Part shown: in pieces, positions 12,700 to 22,251 of the stretch
Layout: the number at the start of each line of letters is the position of its first letter
Numbering within the stretch: the first letter of the stretch is position 1
Assembly: GCF_011881725.1 (NCBI RefSeq)
Contig: NZ_JAATUR010000003.1
Coordinates: forward strand, 87,859 to 151,858
Length of the DNA: 64,000 bases
Direction of reading: 5' to 3'
DNA from: Escherichia coli
GTDB taxonomy: Bacteria > Pseudomonadota > Gammaproteobacteria > Enterobacterales > Enterobacteriaceae
Position numbers and translations under genes: made by a program
Notes under the pieces: model-generated
Told to the model about the DNA's origin: nothing
What the model saw: only the letters and a program-made list of their open reading frames with translations
Databases searched by the model: none

Positions 12700-13761
12700 T
12701 TAATCCGGGAAGTTAATCACGACTTTCCCGCATTTGCCGCTCGCCATCAGCGCATAGGCATCACCTGCCTGTTCCAGCGAGAAGCGGTGGGTAATGGCGT
12801 TACGCGGCCACAGTTTCCAGTCAGTTAAATCGTGGGCGCATTTTTCCATATGGAACAAACTGGTCACCCACGAACCTATTATTCGACGTTGATGGTGCAT
12901 CAGGTCGGCGCTGACCTCGAATTCCACTTTTCCGGTTTCACCAATGTAAACCACGCGTCCCCAGTCAGCGGTGGATTGCAGCGCCAGTAAGCGACCTGCG
13001 GCATTACCGGAACAATCGAGCGCGACATCCGCGCCGCCGTGGGTGAGTTCGGCGATAATTTGCGGCAAGCCTTCGGTCGTTGCTAAATAACCGTGATCCA
13101 TCACCCCTAACTGTTTCGCCATCGCCAGCCGTTCCGGCAACATATCAACGCCGATGATCCGTTTCGCACCGCGACCTTTCGCCAGCATCATCGCCATCAT
13201 CCCGACCGGTCCCAGACCAACGACCAGCACGTTATCGCTACCAGAAACCTCGCCACGTAAAATACCTTCATACGCCGTACCAACGCCGCAACTGATAAAC
13301 GCGCCATCTTCGTAGCTCAACGCATCTGGCAGGAGGATCAGATCTTTTTCTTCCGCCAGCAGGTATTCGGCATGACCGCCATCACGCTGCCAGCCGTAAG
13401 CGGCCTTTCCTTCACCGGTACAGGAGATTGGAAATCCGCGACGGCAGTTCGGGCAAAAGCCACAGCCAGAAATGTGATACACCAGCACGCGGTCGCCCTC
13501 TTTAAAATGGCGACAGCCTTGTCCCATCGCCACTATTTGCCCGCACGGTTCATGACCGTTGATAAAGCCCTGGTATAACGGTTTATCGGGAGCCGCCGCC
13601 GTAGCACGATGTTGATGATAGATATAGTGGACATCACTTCCGCAAATTCCGGAGGATTTCATTTTGATCAGCACCTGGTTAATCCCCGGCGTCGGCACCG
13701 CAACTTCCCGCAGATCGACGGTCGAATTTCCTGGTAAATAAGCTGCCAGCATCGTTTTCAT
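12700..13761 (-). CDS. yphC: zinc-type alcohol/polyol dehydrogenase YphC
   Basis: 353 residues from MKTMLAAYLPGNST; the in-frame ATG 11 codons earlier is less likely. Medium-chain dehydrogenase: catalytic zinc ligands Cys40 and His70-Glu71, structural zinc cysteines 100, 103, 106 and 114, and the NAD(P) motif VVGLGPVGMM in the second half. Closest in pattern to sorbitol/threonine-type dehydrogenases; the substrate is unknown. It lies in the yph cluster next to a sugar transporter and an epimerase-like protein, so a sugar or polyol is the natural guess. Confidence 0.92.
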   Translation of the reverse strand: MKTMLAAYLPGNSTVDLREVAVPTPGINQVLIKMKSSGICGSDVHYIYHQHRATAAAPDKPLYQGFINGHEPCGQIVAMGQGCRHFKEGDRVLVYHISGCGFCPNCRRGFPISCTGEGKAAYGWQRDGGHAEYLLAEEKDLILLPDALSYEDGAFISCGVGTAYEGILRGEVSGSDNVLVVGLGPVGMMAMMLAKGRGAKRIIGVDMLPERLAMAKQLGVMDHGYLATTEGLPQIIAELTHGGADVALDCSGNAAGRLLALQSTADWGRVVYIGETGKVEFEVSADLMHHQRRIIGSWVTSLFHMEKCAHDLTDWKLWPRNAITHRFSLEQAGDAYALMASGKCGKVVINFPD

Positions 13762-13826
13762 AAATCCCTCATTAACAATACGATTAATTTTCATCCCTGC
13801 CGCACCCGCGCCAGGGGCGTTAAGGT

Positions 13827-14825
13827 TTAGCGTTTCGCTTTACTGCTTCGCTGGGTCAGCAAGATATTCGCCAGGACCGCCACCACGATAATGACGCCGC
13901 GGACCACCTGCTGGAAAAAGGAGTTAATTCCGAGCAGCACCAGACCATTACCGATTAGCGTAATCACCAGCACGCCAAGCAGCGTACCAAACAATGAGCC
14001 GCGACCACCGGAAAGCGCCGTACCACCGACCACGACTGCGGCGATCACATCAAACTCCAGACCATTTGCCGCGCCTGCGTTACCAGAACCGAGACGCGCC
14101 GCCAGCAAAATACCGGTCACCGCCGCTAATAATCCCGAAAGGGTAAAGATAAGAATGCGCACCCGACGAACGTTAATGCCGCACAGCTGTGCCGCCGTGG
14201 CATTACCGCCGACGGCAAAAACCGAGCGCCCGAAGGCGGTTTTGCGACTGATGAACACAAACAGTGCAAACAACACCATCATGATAAGCGCGGATACCGG
14301 CACGCCGAGAAATTGTCCGCCCAGCCAGTCCAGCACCTCATTTTCGTCAATCGGCACGGGCAGAGCGTTAGTCATAAACAGGCCCATACCGCGCAGAGCG
14401 CTCCACAGCCCCAGCGTGGCAACGAAACTGGGTACGTTAAACACGCCGCGCAGTACCCCTGCGAGCGTTCCCATCAGCGCCCCTAACAGCAACACCAGCA
14501 GGCACGCAACCGCCAGCGGAACTTCAAATTGCAGCAAAAATGCCAGACACACCGAGACAAAAGCCACCATCGGCCCAACGCTGACATCAATTTCACCTGA
14601 GATAATAATCAGCGTCATCGCCCAGGCAGCAATACCGATGGTGGCGGCATCGCGCAGCACGTTCATCTGGTTATTCAATGAGATAAAGCCAGGCGCGTTC
14701 AGGGAGAAGACCAGATAAAGAATGGCAATCACCACCAGCAAACCAATCTCATTAATGTGGCGACTGACAAATTGTTTGAGCGAGACGCTCTTGCCCTGCG
14801 GCAATGGTAATGACGAAGCAGACAT
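13827..14825 (-). CDS. yphD: sugar ABC transporter permease YphD
   Basis: 332 residues, about eight to ten hydrophobic segments, RbsC/AraH-type (BPD_transp_2) permease. The conserved cytoplasmic motif GGTALSGGRGSLFGTLLG is visible near the C-terminus (only part quoted here is diagnostic: GGTALSGGRG). It forms the inner-membrane channel with ATPase YphE and binding protein YphF. The ligand has not been established from anything visible. The next gene upstream, yphE, ends 24 bases before its start. Confidence 0.92.
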   Translation of the reverse strand: MSASSLPLPQGKSVSLKQFVSRHINEIGLLVVIAILYLVFSLNAPGFISLNNQMNVLRDAATIGIAAWAMTLIIISGEIDVSVGPMVAFVSVCLAFLLQFEVPLAVACLLVLLLGALMGTLAGVLRGVFNVPSFVATLGLWSALRGMGLFMTNALPVPIDENEVLDWLGGQFLGVPVSALIMMVLFALFVFISRKTAFGRSVFAVGGNATAAQLCGINVRRVRILIFTLSGLLAAVTGILLAARLGSGNAGAANGLEFDVIAAVVVGGTALSGGRGSLFGTLLGVLVITLIGNGLVLLGINSFFQQVVRGVIIVVAVLANILLTQRSSKAKR

Positions 14826-14849
14826 CTTCAGGTTCCTCGGTAAAATTCA

Positions 14850-16361
14850 TCAGTGCACAGACAGAATGGCGGACATCAGCTCATCCACATTGACCGGCGA
14901 GTGAAACTCCTGCGAGAACGTGCCGTGCTGTAACAACAGAATGCGGTCGCACACCAGCGGCAACTCTTCCACTTCACTGGAGATAAACACCACACTTTTT
15001 CCTTCGGCGGCCAGTTCGCGGACAATACGGTAAATCTGCTGTTTGGCTTCGATATCGACGCCGCGCGTTGGCTCGTCGAGCAACAAAATCTGGCTGGCGG
15101 CATAGACCCAACGACCGATCACCACTTTTTGCTGATTGCCGCCAGAAAGCGTGCCGATGGGCGTTTCACTACTGGCGGCCTTGACTGTCATCCGTTGCAT
15201 CACTTCTTCGGTCAGTCGACGAATGGTGGGCCATTGCAGCACGCCGTTGGCACTGATTTTTTGCCGATTGGTGAGCACCGTATTTTCGTCAACGCCCAGC
15301 CAGGGAATGATCCCGGCTTCTTTGCGATTTTCGGGGGTATAACCAATCCCGCGTTTAAGCATGTCGCCGTAATCGGGACGCGTGATTTTCTCGCCATTGA
15401 CAACAATTTCACCCTGCTCAAAGGCCTCCAGCCCCACTATCGCTTTCAGCAATTCACTGCGCCCTGCCCCCAGCAGACCAGCAATGCCGAGCACTTCACC
15501 ACGACGCAGCGAAAAACTGATCTCTGTAAGTTTTGGTCTGTGGCGTAGCGCGCGTACTTCCAGCACGGCCTGGTCGGTAATGGCCTGAGCGGCAACCGGT
15601 GCGATATCAACGTGATCACGCCCAAGCATCAGCGACACAATATGACGTGTGGAAGTGTTCTCTAGCATCACATCGCCCGCCACCTGACCATCACGCATGA
15701 CAGTGGCACAAGAGGCTATACGGCGGATTTCTTCCATCCGGTGACTGACATAAATCACCGCTACACCCAGTGCAGACATCTTTTTCACGGCGTTGATCAC
15801 CAGCTCAACTTCCGCACTGGCGAGCGAGCTGGTAGGTTCATCAAGAATGACCACGCGCGGCTCGCCCTTCATCACCCGCGCAATTTCCACCAGTTGCTTT
15901 TGCGCCGGACTTAGCGTCGAAACTAGTTGTTCCGGGCTAACATCGACACCCAGCGCCTGCAAGCAACGCTGGGCGTCCTGCGCCATTTGCGGGTAATCAA
16001 TCATGCCGTTACGTCGGGGCCACTGACCGAGGCAGAGGTTTTCCGCCACCGTCAGCCCTTCAACCAGACTTAATTCCTGGTAAACTGCGCGTACCCCCAG
16101 TTCAGCGGCACGGCGAGTCAGCGTAGCTTCGTCACCTTCCAGTCGTGTCTCGCCAATCCAGATATCACCGCTATCCGGGCGCTCGCTGCCGGTGAGCATT
16201 CTAATGAGGGTCGATTTCCCCGCACCGTTTTTGCCTAACAGCGCGCGAACTTCGCCTTTATTGAGCGTGAAGTTAACGTTATCCAGCGCAGCGACACCTG
16301 GATAACGCTTATTTCCTGCCACCACTTTTGCTACCGGGACTGCCTCTGTTGCCGTGAACAT
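14850..16361 (-). CDS. yphE: sugar ABC transporter ATPase YphE (two nucleotide-binding domains)
   Basis: 503 residues, the RbsA/MglA length, with two fused ABC domains. Domain 1 has an intact Walker A (LGKNGAGKST) and Walker B (VVILDEPTSSL). Domain 2 has the degenerate Walker A expected for this family (GLLGAGRSELLKA) plus an intact signature LSGGNQQKV and LLLDEPTRGVD. It powers import of a sugar-like ligand through YphD. It lies 22 bases downstream of yphF in the same operon. Confidence 0.93.
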   Translation of the reverse strand: MFTATEAVPVAKVVAGNKRYPGVAALDNVNFTLNKGEVRALLGKNGAGKSTLIRMLTGSERPDSGDIWIGETRLEGDEATLTRRAAELGVRAVYQELSLVEGLTVAENLCLGQWPRRNGMIDYPQMAQDAQRCLQALGVDVSPEQLVSTLSPAQKQLVEIARVMKGEPRVVILDEPTSSLASAEVELVINAVKKMSALGVAVIYVSHRMEEIRRIASCATVMRDGQVAGDVMLENTSTRHIVSLMLGRDHVDIAPVAAQAITDQAVLEVRALRHRPKLTEISFSLRRGEVLGIAGLLGAGRSELLKAIVGLEAFEQGEIVVNGEKITRPDYGDMLKRGIGYTPENRKEAGIIPWLGVDENTVLTNRQKISANGVLQWPTIRRLTEEVMQRMTVKAASSETPIGTLSGGNQQKVVIGRWVYAASQILLLDEPTRGVDIEAKQQIYRIVRELAAEGKSVVFISSEVEELPLVCDRILLLQHGTFSQEFHSPVNVDELMSAILSVH

Positions 16362-16383
16362 AAGGACCTCTGCGAATCAGCTA

Positions 16384-17367
16384 TTAGGGCAGACCATCAA
16401 CGTGCGTTGCCAGCCACTGTTTACCGTCTTCCGTTTTGGTATAGAGATCGATAGGCACCTGAATCACTTTTTCACCGTCGGCTTGTTTATTAATAACCTT
16501 CAATATTTGCGCGAAAACAGCATTGCCCATTTTCTTGCCGGAAATATCCACTACTGCTTTCAGAACCTGGTTATTTTCCAGTTCCTGGGCAATTTCAGTG
16601 GTCATATCCGAACCGAAGACAGCAATTTTTCCGGCCTGATTTTGATTGCGTACCGCTTTTACCGCGCCGAGTGTCGCACCGCCCGATTCCCCCATAATGG
16701 CGTTAAGATCCGGCGTGGAGATAATCAGTTTTTCACCGACAGAAATCGCTTTATCTAAAACCGTCCCTTCCTGATTAGCGACAATTTGCGCGCCGGGAAC
16801 GCGGACTTTTAATACTTCTTCAAATCCTTTACGTCGTTGCACACAAACTTCAAAGGCTTCGCAATTGATAACGGCAATTTTCGGCTGATTAATTTTGTTG
16901 GTAATAAAATAATCGGCGGCAGCATTACCCAGTTTTTTACCAAATTCCAGCGGGTCGCCAACCAGGTATGCCGAGACATATTTATCGACACCTTTTTGAT
17001 TAATACAGGTGTTGTAGCAAATCACCGGAATACCCGCCTCACTGGCGCGACGAACGGTGCGGCTACTCCCATTTTCAGAAACTGCCGACAAAATAATGGC
17101 ATCAACATTACGCGCTACGAGAGTATCAACAAAGGTACTTTCTTTTGAAATATCGCCCTGGGCATTAGTTTCTATTAACTGAACTTGTACTGAAGAATCT
17201 TTTGCCGCATCCTGAACGCCTTGACGCACTCCGGCGTAATATCCCTGAGTATCAAGATATATTGCGCCAATGGTCATCTCTTTTTCCGCAGCGTTGGCAA
17301 ACATTGCGCTACCAAATAGCGTAGCCATTAATAATAGATTACGGGTTGTTCTGATTTTTTTAGGCAT
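16384..17367 (-). CDS. yphF: periplasmic sugar-binding protein YphF
   Basis: 327 residues with a clear signal peptide (MPKKIRTTRNLLLMATLFGS, cleavage after about ANA-A at residue 27), then a type I periplasmic-binding-protein fold of the RbsB family. Internal cysteines (about 117, 121, 169, 174) are unusual for this family and could form disulfides. It delivers the ligand to YphD/YphE. It is 96 bases downstream of the yphG 3' end; that gap (17368-17463) shows no strong terminator, so it may be read through from yphG or from its own promoter. Confidence 0.92.
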   Translation of the reverse strand: MPKKIRTTRNLLLMATLFGSAMFANAAEKEMTIGAIYLDTQGYYAGVRQGVQDAAKDSSVQVQLIETNAQGDISKESTFVDTLVARNVDAIILSAVSENGSSRTVRRASEAGIPVICYNTCINQKGVDKYVSAYLVGDPLEFGKKLGNAAADYFITNKINQPKIAVINCEAFEVCVQRRKGFEEVLKVRVPGAQIVANQEGTVLDKAISVGEKLIISTPDLNAIMGESGGATLGAVKAVRNQNQAGKIAVFGSDMTTEIAQELENNQVLKAVVDISGKKMGNAVFAQILKVINKQADGEKVIQVPIDLYTKTEDGKQWLATHVDGLP

Positions 17368-17463
17368 AGAGCCTCCTGTAGGGTTTTTATTTACAACGGC
17401 TTATTTTAATTATTTAGTGATGAGCGGCAGCGCGTGCCGCTCAAAGATTACAGTTAATAGGGT

Positions 17464-18312
17464 TTAGTGAACGTAGCTAAAAATAAAAGGCATGACTGTG
17501 GTGAATAGTGCCGCTTTCGGCCAGGCCGGATTAATTTCCGTCAATTCAGCGCGAGTAGATTCATATTGCGCAATCTCGCCCAATCCCGCTGCCGCAAGCA
17601 TCGCCACCATCAGGCACTTTTCTTTATGCTGCTGTTGTAAATCGCCATACAGCGACAACAAGTCAGGTTGCGAGACGGCAAAGAAATCCGCTTCGATACT
17701 GGCTTTCGCCATCTCTTGCGCCCACTGTTTCATTTCACTGAACAGTTGCTGTGCGGTTTGTTGTTCGCCCAGCAGTCGCAGCGCCATCCCTTGCCAGAAG
17801 AGGTAATCAACCGGCTGATCGTTGTAATAGCTGTGGATGTTAATGGTGCGATCGCCGGTCGCCGCCAGACGTAAGCAGCGCGTCGCTTCAGCTTCATCAC
17901 CCTGGGCTTTAGCGCATACTGCCTGCCAGAACCAGATGTCGTTGTCGGTCTGTCCCGGTAGACGCCCTTCGCTTAAATTATCCGGATAATGCAACGCGGC
18001 ATGAAGCAGTTTACTGGCCTGCTGCGGCTGTCTGACATCAAAGTGCTGCCAGGCGCGTAATAGCTGGTTGAGGATAAACTGACTGGTGATCTTCCCTTCC
18101 CCTCCTTCCCACGGATGGAATTTACGCGTGGCGAGAATGTCCGCTGCTTTGTCTGCCTGACCGGTGAGATGCCACAAATTCAGCAATTCTGCAGTCATGT
18201 CATCACGCTTCAGGGCAATTTCCAGATTAGCTTCCAGACGCGCCAGACGTTTTTCTGGTGCTGCACCGGTTAACTTATCCAGCAGATCCCGTTCAAAAAG
18301 CAGACGCGCATC
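17464..18312 (-). pseudogene. yphG: yphG C-terminal remnant, downstream of an in-frame amber codon
   Basis: This is the last 282 codons of yphG, in the same frame as the upstream part and separated from it only by a TAG at 18313-18315. Its first 38 codons (DARLLFERDLLDKL...) have no start. The first ATG (18196-18198, MTAELLNLW) opens 244 codons but has no good ribosome site, so independent translation is doubtful. The sequence is TPR-like helical repeat. Codon use and frame are otherwise normal, so the lesion looks recent. Amber suppression or a sequencing error would restore one 1093-residue protein. Confidence 0.85.
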
Positions 18313-20745
18313 CTACGGCGCAAGCTGATAAGCATTATCAAGATAACGCGCGGCCAGTGCATAATCGTGCTGTTTATTCCACGCATGGATTGCCAACCCA
18401 CGCCATCCGTCGGCAAACTCCGGCGACATCTCTACGCAACGCTGCCATAAGGCAATTGCTTTGCCGTAACTGCGCTTGTTGTAGTAGAAGCAGGCCAGTA
18501 AATGACGGGCAAACCAACACTCGTCAATACTCTCCAGCGCCGCTACCTCTTCCAGCGTATTAGGGAAACGGACAAACTGTGGGAAGGCCTCAATTGCTTT
18601 CGCCACCCATGGGCCACGTTCAGATTTCGGCAATAAGCTTGCCTGCAGGTAAAGCGGCAGCGTGCGCTGACAATCCAGTGCGTTCAGCATTTCTGCCGCC
18701 AGGGTGGGCATTCCCCAGTTAATCAGTTGCCCGGCGGTCATCAGTGCGTTAACGTCGCGTCCCTGACACAGGCCTCGCCACTGTGCGAGAGCCGATTCGC
18801 TACGACCATCAAACCAGTTTAGCCACCACAGGGTGGCGTTTAGCGGATAGTCGCACAGCAGCTTCTCGCGCTGTAAACGCGCATTACTCTGACGACCGCT
18901 TAACACCAGCAGCAGATTATGCAGGCAAAGCACTTCCTGATTGGTTGGGCAGGCGCGCAAACTTTGTTGGCAAAAATCCAGTCCAGCGTCGAAGTTGCCA
19001 TTACGCGCCGCCAGTCGTGCCAGACCATAATAACCACCCGCTTTACTGTTGCCGCTCCAGACCGCTCGCCAGAAATCCTCTTCGGCTTGTTGATATTGCC
19101 CCTGACGTTCGTAAGCACTGGCGCGAATCAAACTTGCCTGTCCGCACTGCGGGTTTTTGTTCAACGCATGTGCGCGTTTCAGCGCCTGACTGGCATACAT
19201 CACCGCTTGCGGGAAATCTGCGCGGTTATATTCCAGCATCGCCAGCGCCAGATTGCAGCGATAATCCAGCGGGTCCAGCGCCACGCCGCGCAGGTAGTAA
19301 TCGAACGGAGAACGGCTTGCGTGATGATATTGCTCCAGATGCTGGCCGATAAACCAGGCTTCATCTGTACTGGTAATGTCTTGTGCTGCCAGGGGCGCTT
19401 TAGCGACGTCCGGCAACGGCAACTCTTGTGGCTGATGTTCCTGATAACACAGAACGATATTGCCATCTGCATCGGAAAGTTCGATGGTCAGTCTGTCCGG
19501 ATTGATGCCGTGCAACACGCCCTGGATGGCGGTCGCAGGCGTCAGGGCCACGGTATCGTCGAGTAATGCCTTGCATTTGCCGATTTCGCGGATCGCCAGG
19601 CGGTATCCGTTCAACGCGGAGATGGCATACAGCCCCCACTCAATCCCTTGCTCGCGACGCTGCAATTTAATTACCGCATCGCGGGAGGCATTTTGCACCA
19701 TGCCCAGAGTGTGATAAGGCAGGAAATACTGCTCAAAACGTTTCTCTTCGTAAGCGTCAAGCCAGGTAAAATCAGGCTGGTTGTCGGCAAAAATACCGGT
19801 CATCAACTCAATATACGGGCCATTGTGATCGGTCAGGCTCTTATCCCACGCCTGGCCAAATTCGCTGTGTCCCCAGCTCCACTGTTTTTTACCTGGCGCA
19901 ATGTGGTGGTTGGCAACGTGTAGCAAACCGCCATCTTCATCGTGACACCATGCGCCGACAAAATCGTACTGTGATTTTTCAGCCATATACGAAGTCGGCA
20001 CGGGCACATTTTTATAGCGAGAAATGTCCACTCCGGCGGAGTAGTCCACTTTGTAATAAGTGCCTGTGGCGATTGGGAAAGCTGAAACGGCCCGTTTACC
20101 GTGATCAAAAACCGCAGTCACATCCGGCGGGAAAACACTCTGATGCCCTTCACCGCCTTTCACTGCAGGGTTGGCCCACCACAAGAAATGACGCGGCGTG
20201 GCGTTGCCGTTGTAGACGCGGCTGGCGATTTCCAGTGCCGCCCGGTCAGGGCGCAATGTGAAACCGGTCATCACCTGTAAACCGTGCATTGGCTCCGTTT
20301 CACCGACCCACACTGTCTGGGCACCGTCTTCATGCGCTTCAATGGTAAAATCGACGGGCATAAAGGTGGTCGGGCGATGGTGTTGCGGCCAGTTAAACTC
20401 AATCCCGCCGGAGATCCACGGCCCCAGTAGTCCCACCAGCGCCGGTTTAATCACTTCATTGTGATAGACAAAATCGCGCTGTTTCACTTTATCCCACGCG
20501 CGATGCACACGACCGCCCAGCTCCGGCAGGATCATCACTTTGATGTAGTCGTTTTCCAGCCACACCGCCTGCCAGGATTTCAGGGTTTTCTGCTCGCTCA
20601 GCGTATCGGTCACGCCGTAGGGATACACCGCGCCGGACGATCCCTGATAAACGCGATTTTCCAGGAACATGGGATGTATATCCTGCGGCCCGGTTTCATA
20701 GGTCGGGATCTCAACGCGCTCTTGCCACACTTTTACTGGAGTCAT
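18313..20745 (-). CDS. yphG: YphG N-terminal part (DUF5107 + TPR), truncated by amber stop
   Basis: 810 residues from MTPVKVWQERVEIPTYETG; an in-frame ATG 31 codons earlier lacks family similarity. The first ~380 residues form a beta-rich domain (DUF5107), recognisable from PELGGRVHRAWDK, GGIEFNWPQHHRP and FLWWANPAVKGGEG. Tetratricopeptide-like repeats follow. The family length is about 1093, and here codon 811 is TAG (CCG-TAG-GAT), most simply a C-to-T change from CAG. The gene heads the yphGFEDCB cluster and is divergent from yphH. Function is unknown; context suggests sugar or glycoside handling. Confidence 0.88.
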   Translation of the reverse strand: MTPVKVWQERVEIPTYETGPQDIHPMFLENRVYQGSSGAVYPYGVTDTLSEQKTLKSWQAVWLENDYIKVMILPELGGRVHRAWDKVKQRDFVYHNEVIKPALVGLLGPWISGGIEFNWPQHHRPTTFMPVDFTIEAHEDGAQTVWVGETEPMHGLQVMTGFTLRPDRAALEIASRVYNGNATPRHFLWWANPAVKGGEGHQSVFPPDVTAVFDHGKRAVSAFPIATGTYYKVDYSAGVDISRYKNVPVPTSYMAEKSQYDFVGAWCHDEDGGLLHVANHHIAPGKKQWSWGHSEFGQAWDKSLTDHNGPYIELMTGIFADNQPDFTWLDAYEEKRFEQYFLPYHTLGMVQNASRDAVIKLQRREQGIEWGLYAISALNGYRLAIREIGKCKALLDDTVALTPATAIQGVLHGINPDRLTIELSDADGNIVLCYQEHQPQELPLPDVAKAPLAAQDITSTDEAWFIGQHLEQYHHASRSPFDYYLRGVALDPLDYRCNLALAMLEYNRADFPQAVMYASQALKRAHALNKNPQCGQASLIRASAYERQGQYQQAEEDFWRAVWSGNSKAGGYYGLARLAARNGNFDAGLDFCQQSLRACPTNQEVLCLHNLLLVLSGRQSNARLQREKLLCDYPLNATLWWLNWFDGRSESALAQWRGLCQGRDVNALMTAGQLINWGMPTLAAEMLNALDCQRTLPLYLQASLLPKSERGPWVAKAIEAFPQFVRFPNTLEEVAALESIDECWFARHLLACFYYNKRSYGKAIALWQRCVEMSPEFADGWRGLAIHAWNKQHDYALAARYLDNAYQLAP

Positions 20746-20841
20746 GGTGCCCTCAATATTAACAAGACATACTGAATTAAAAGATTTGTGGCAGTGTATT
20801 GAACAATCTGGCAATGTTTTTGCGGAATAATCACGCAATTA

Positions 20842-20858
20842 ACTAAACAAGGTTTAGT
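20842..20858. promoter_or_regulatory. palindrome over the yphH ribosome site, candidate YphH operator
   Basis: ACTAAAC-AAG-GTTTAGT is a perfect inverted repeat with 7-base arms, ending four bases before the yphH ATG and covering its AAGG ribosome site. It lies in the 117-base gap shared with divergent yphG. ROK-family repressors bind AT-rich palindromes, so autoregulation is plausible; this is inference. Confidence 0.4.
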
Positions 20859-20862
20859 GAAG

Positions 20863-22056
20863 ATGAGAGCCTGCATTAACAATCAACAGATCCGCCACCA
20901 TAACAAATGCGTGATTCTGGAACTGCTGTACCGGCAAAAACGTGCCAATAAGTCGACGTTGGCCCGGCTGGCGCAAATTTCGATTCCGGCGGTCAGCAAT
21001 ATTTTGCAGGAGCTGGAAAACGAAAAACGGGTCGTGAATATTGACGATGCAAGTCAGACGCGCGGGCATAGCAGCGGCACATGGCTCATTGCGCCGGAGG
21101 GTGACTGGACACTGTGCCTGAACGTCACGCCCACCAGCATTGAGTGTCAGGTCGCTAATGCCTGTTTAAGTCCGAAAGGTGAATTTGAGTTTTTACAAAT
21201 TGATGCGCCAACACCGCAGGCACTGTTGTCCGAAATTGAAAAATGCTGGCATCGCCACCGCAAACTGTGGCCGGACCGCACCATCAACCTGGCGCTGGCA
21301 ATTCACGGTCAGGTCGATCCGATAACCGGGGTGTCGCAAACCATGCCTCAAGCGCCGTGGACAACGCCGATTGAGGTGAAGTACCTGTTGGAAGAGAAGC
21401 TCGGCATTCGGGTGATGGTCGATAATGACTGCGTGATGCTGGCGCTGGCGGAGAAATGGCAAAACAATGCGCAAGGGCGAGATTTCTGCGTGATCAACGT
21501 TGACTACGGCATTGGATCGTCGTTCGTGATTAACGAGCAAATTTATCGCGGCAGTTTGTATGGTAGCGGACAAATCGGTCATACCATCGTTAATCCCGAT
21601 GGCGTCGCCTGCGACTGTGGACGTTACGGTTGTCTGGAAACCGTCGCCTCGTTAACCGCATTAAAAAAACAGGCGCGGGTATGGCTAAAATCACAACCGG
21701 TTAATACTCAGCTTGATCCTGAAAAACTGACTACCGCGCAATTAATCGCCGCGTGGCAGAGTGGAGAACAGTGGGTCACCAGCTGGGTTGACCGCAGCGC
21801 CAACGCCATTGGTTTGAGTCTGTATAACTTCCTCAACATTCTCAATATTAATCAGATTTGGTTGTATGGTCGCAGTTGCGCCTTTGGTGAGCGCTGGCTT
21901 AATACCATTATTCGCCAGACGGGGTTTAACCCCTTCGATCGCGACGAAGGACCGAGCGCAAAAGCGACGCAAATTGGCTTCGGGCAATTAAGCCGCGCAC
22001 AACAGGTGCTGGGGATTGGCTATTTGTATGTTGAAGCGCAGTTACGCCAGATTTGA
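20863..22056 (+). CDS. yphH: ROK-family (NagC-like) regulator YphH
   Basis: 397 residues from the ATG at 20863; a GTG two codons earlier is possible. An N-terminal winged helix-turn-helix (~10-60: NKSTLARLAQISIPAVSNIL) precedes a ROK domain. The zinc motif is intact (GHTIVNPDG, then CDCGRYGCLE), and DNDCVMLALAE matches the conserved sugar-kinase-like loop. It is likely a sugar-responsive repressor of the divergent yph cluster. No target or inducer is known to me. Confidence 0.92.
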   Translation: MRACINNQQIRHHNKCVILELLYRQKRANKSTLARLAQISIPAVSNILQELENEKRVVNIDDASQTRGHSSGTWLIAPEGDWTLCLNVTPTSIECQVANACLSPKGEFEFLQIDAPTPQALLSEIEKCWHRHRKLWPDRTINLALAIHGQVDPITGVSQTMPQAPWTTPIEVKYLLEEKLGIRVMVDNDCVMLALAEKWQNNAQGRDFCVINVDYGIGSSFVINEQIYRGSLYGSGQIGHTIVNPDGVACDCGRYGCLETVASLTALKKQARVWLKSQPVNTQLDPEKLTTAQLIAAWQSGEQWVTSWVDRSANAIGLSLYNFLNILNINQIWLYGRSCAFGERWLNTIIRQTGFNPFDRDEGPSAKATQIGFGQLSRAQQVLGIGYLYVEAQLRQI

Positions 22057-22071
22057 TGGCGCGATAGTAAA

Positions 22072-22093
22072 AAGGCTTCCCGAAGGAAGCCTT
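22072..22093 (-). terminator. glyA terminator (between convergent yphH and glyA)
   Basis: AAGGCTTCC and GGAAGCCTT form a 9-bp stem. On the minus strand it is followed by TTTTTAC, a good intrinsic terminator for glyA transcripts that have passed the REP region. On the plus strand the tail is weaker. Confidence 0.75.
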
Positions 22094-22118
22094 GATGATC
22101 ACAAACGAAAAATTACCT

Positions 22119-22214
22119 GATGCGCTACGCTTACCAGGCCTACACGGAGATTGCAATATATTGAATTTGCAAGGATTTGTAGGCCGGATAAGGCGTTCAC
22201 GCCGCATCCGGCAT
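22119..22214. repeat. REP/BIME element downstream of glyA
   Basis: A degenerate REP half (TACCAGGCCTAC at 22130-22143) and a full REP (GTAGGCCGGATAAGGCG...CGCCGCATCCGGCA, 22180-22214) flank a 20-base element, TGCAATATATTGAATTTGCA (22152-22171). The same element, inverted and with one change, occurs beside the REP after purL. Confidence 0.85.
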
Positions 22215-22251
22215 GAACAACAAGCACATTGTCAGCAAATCACCGTTTCGC

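Noticed and set aside
13891..14718. 275-codon open frame opposite yphD
   Set aside because: Rich in Pro, Ser, Thr and Arg, as expected from the complement of a hydrophobic membrane-protein gene. An artefact of yphD codon use.
17460..17470. GGTTTAGTGAA at the end of yphG, repeated at 20851-20861 at the yphH start
   Set aside because: The first copy is the coding end of yphG (Val-His-stop read backward). An 11-base repeat with no symmetry in the first place is likely chance.
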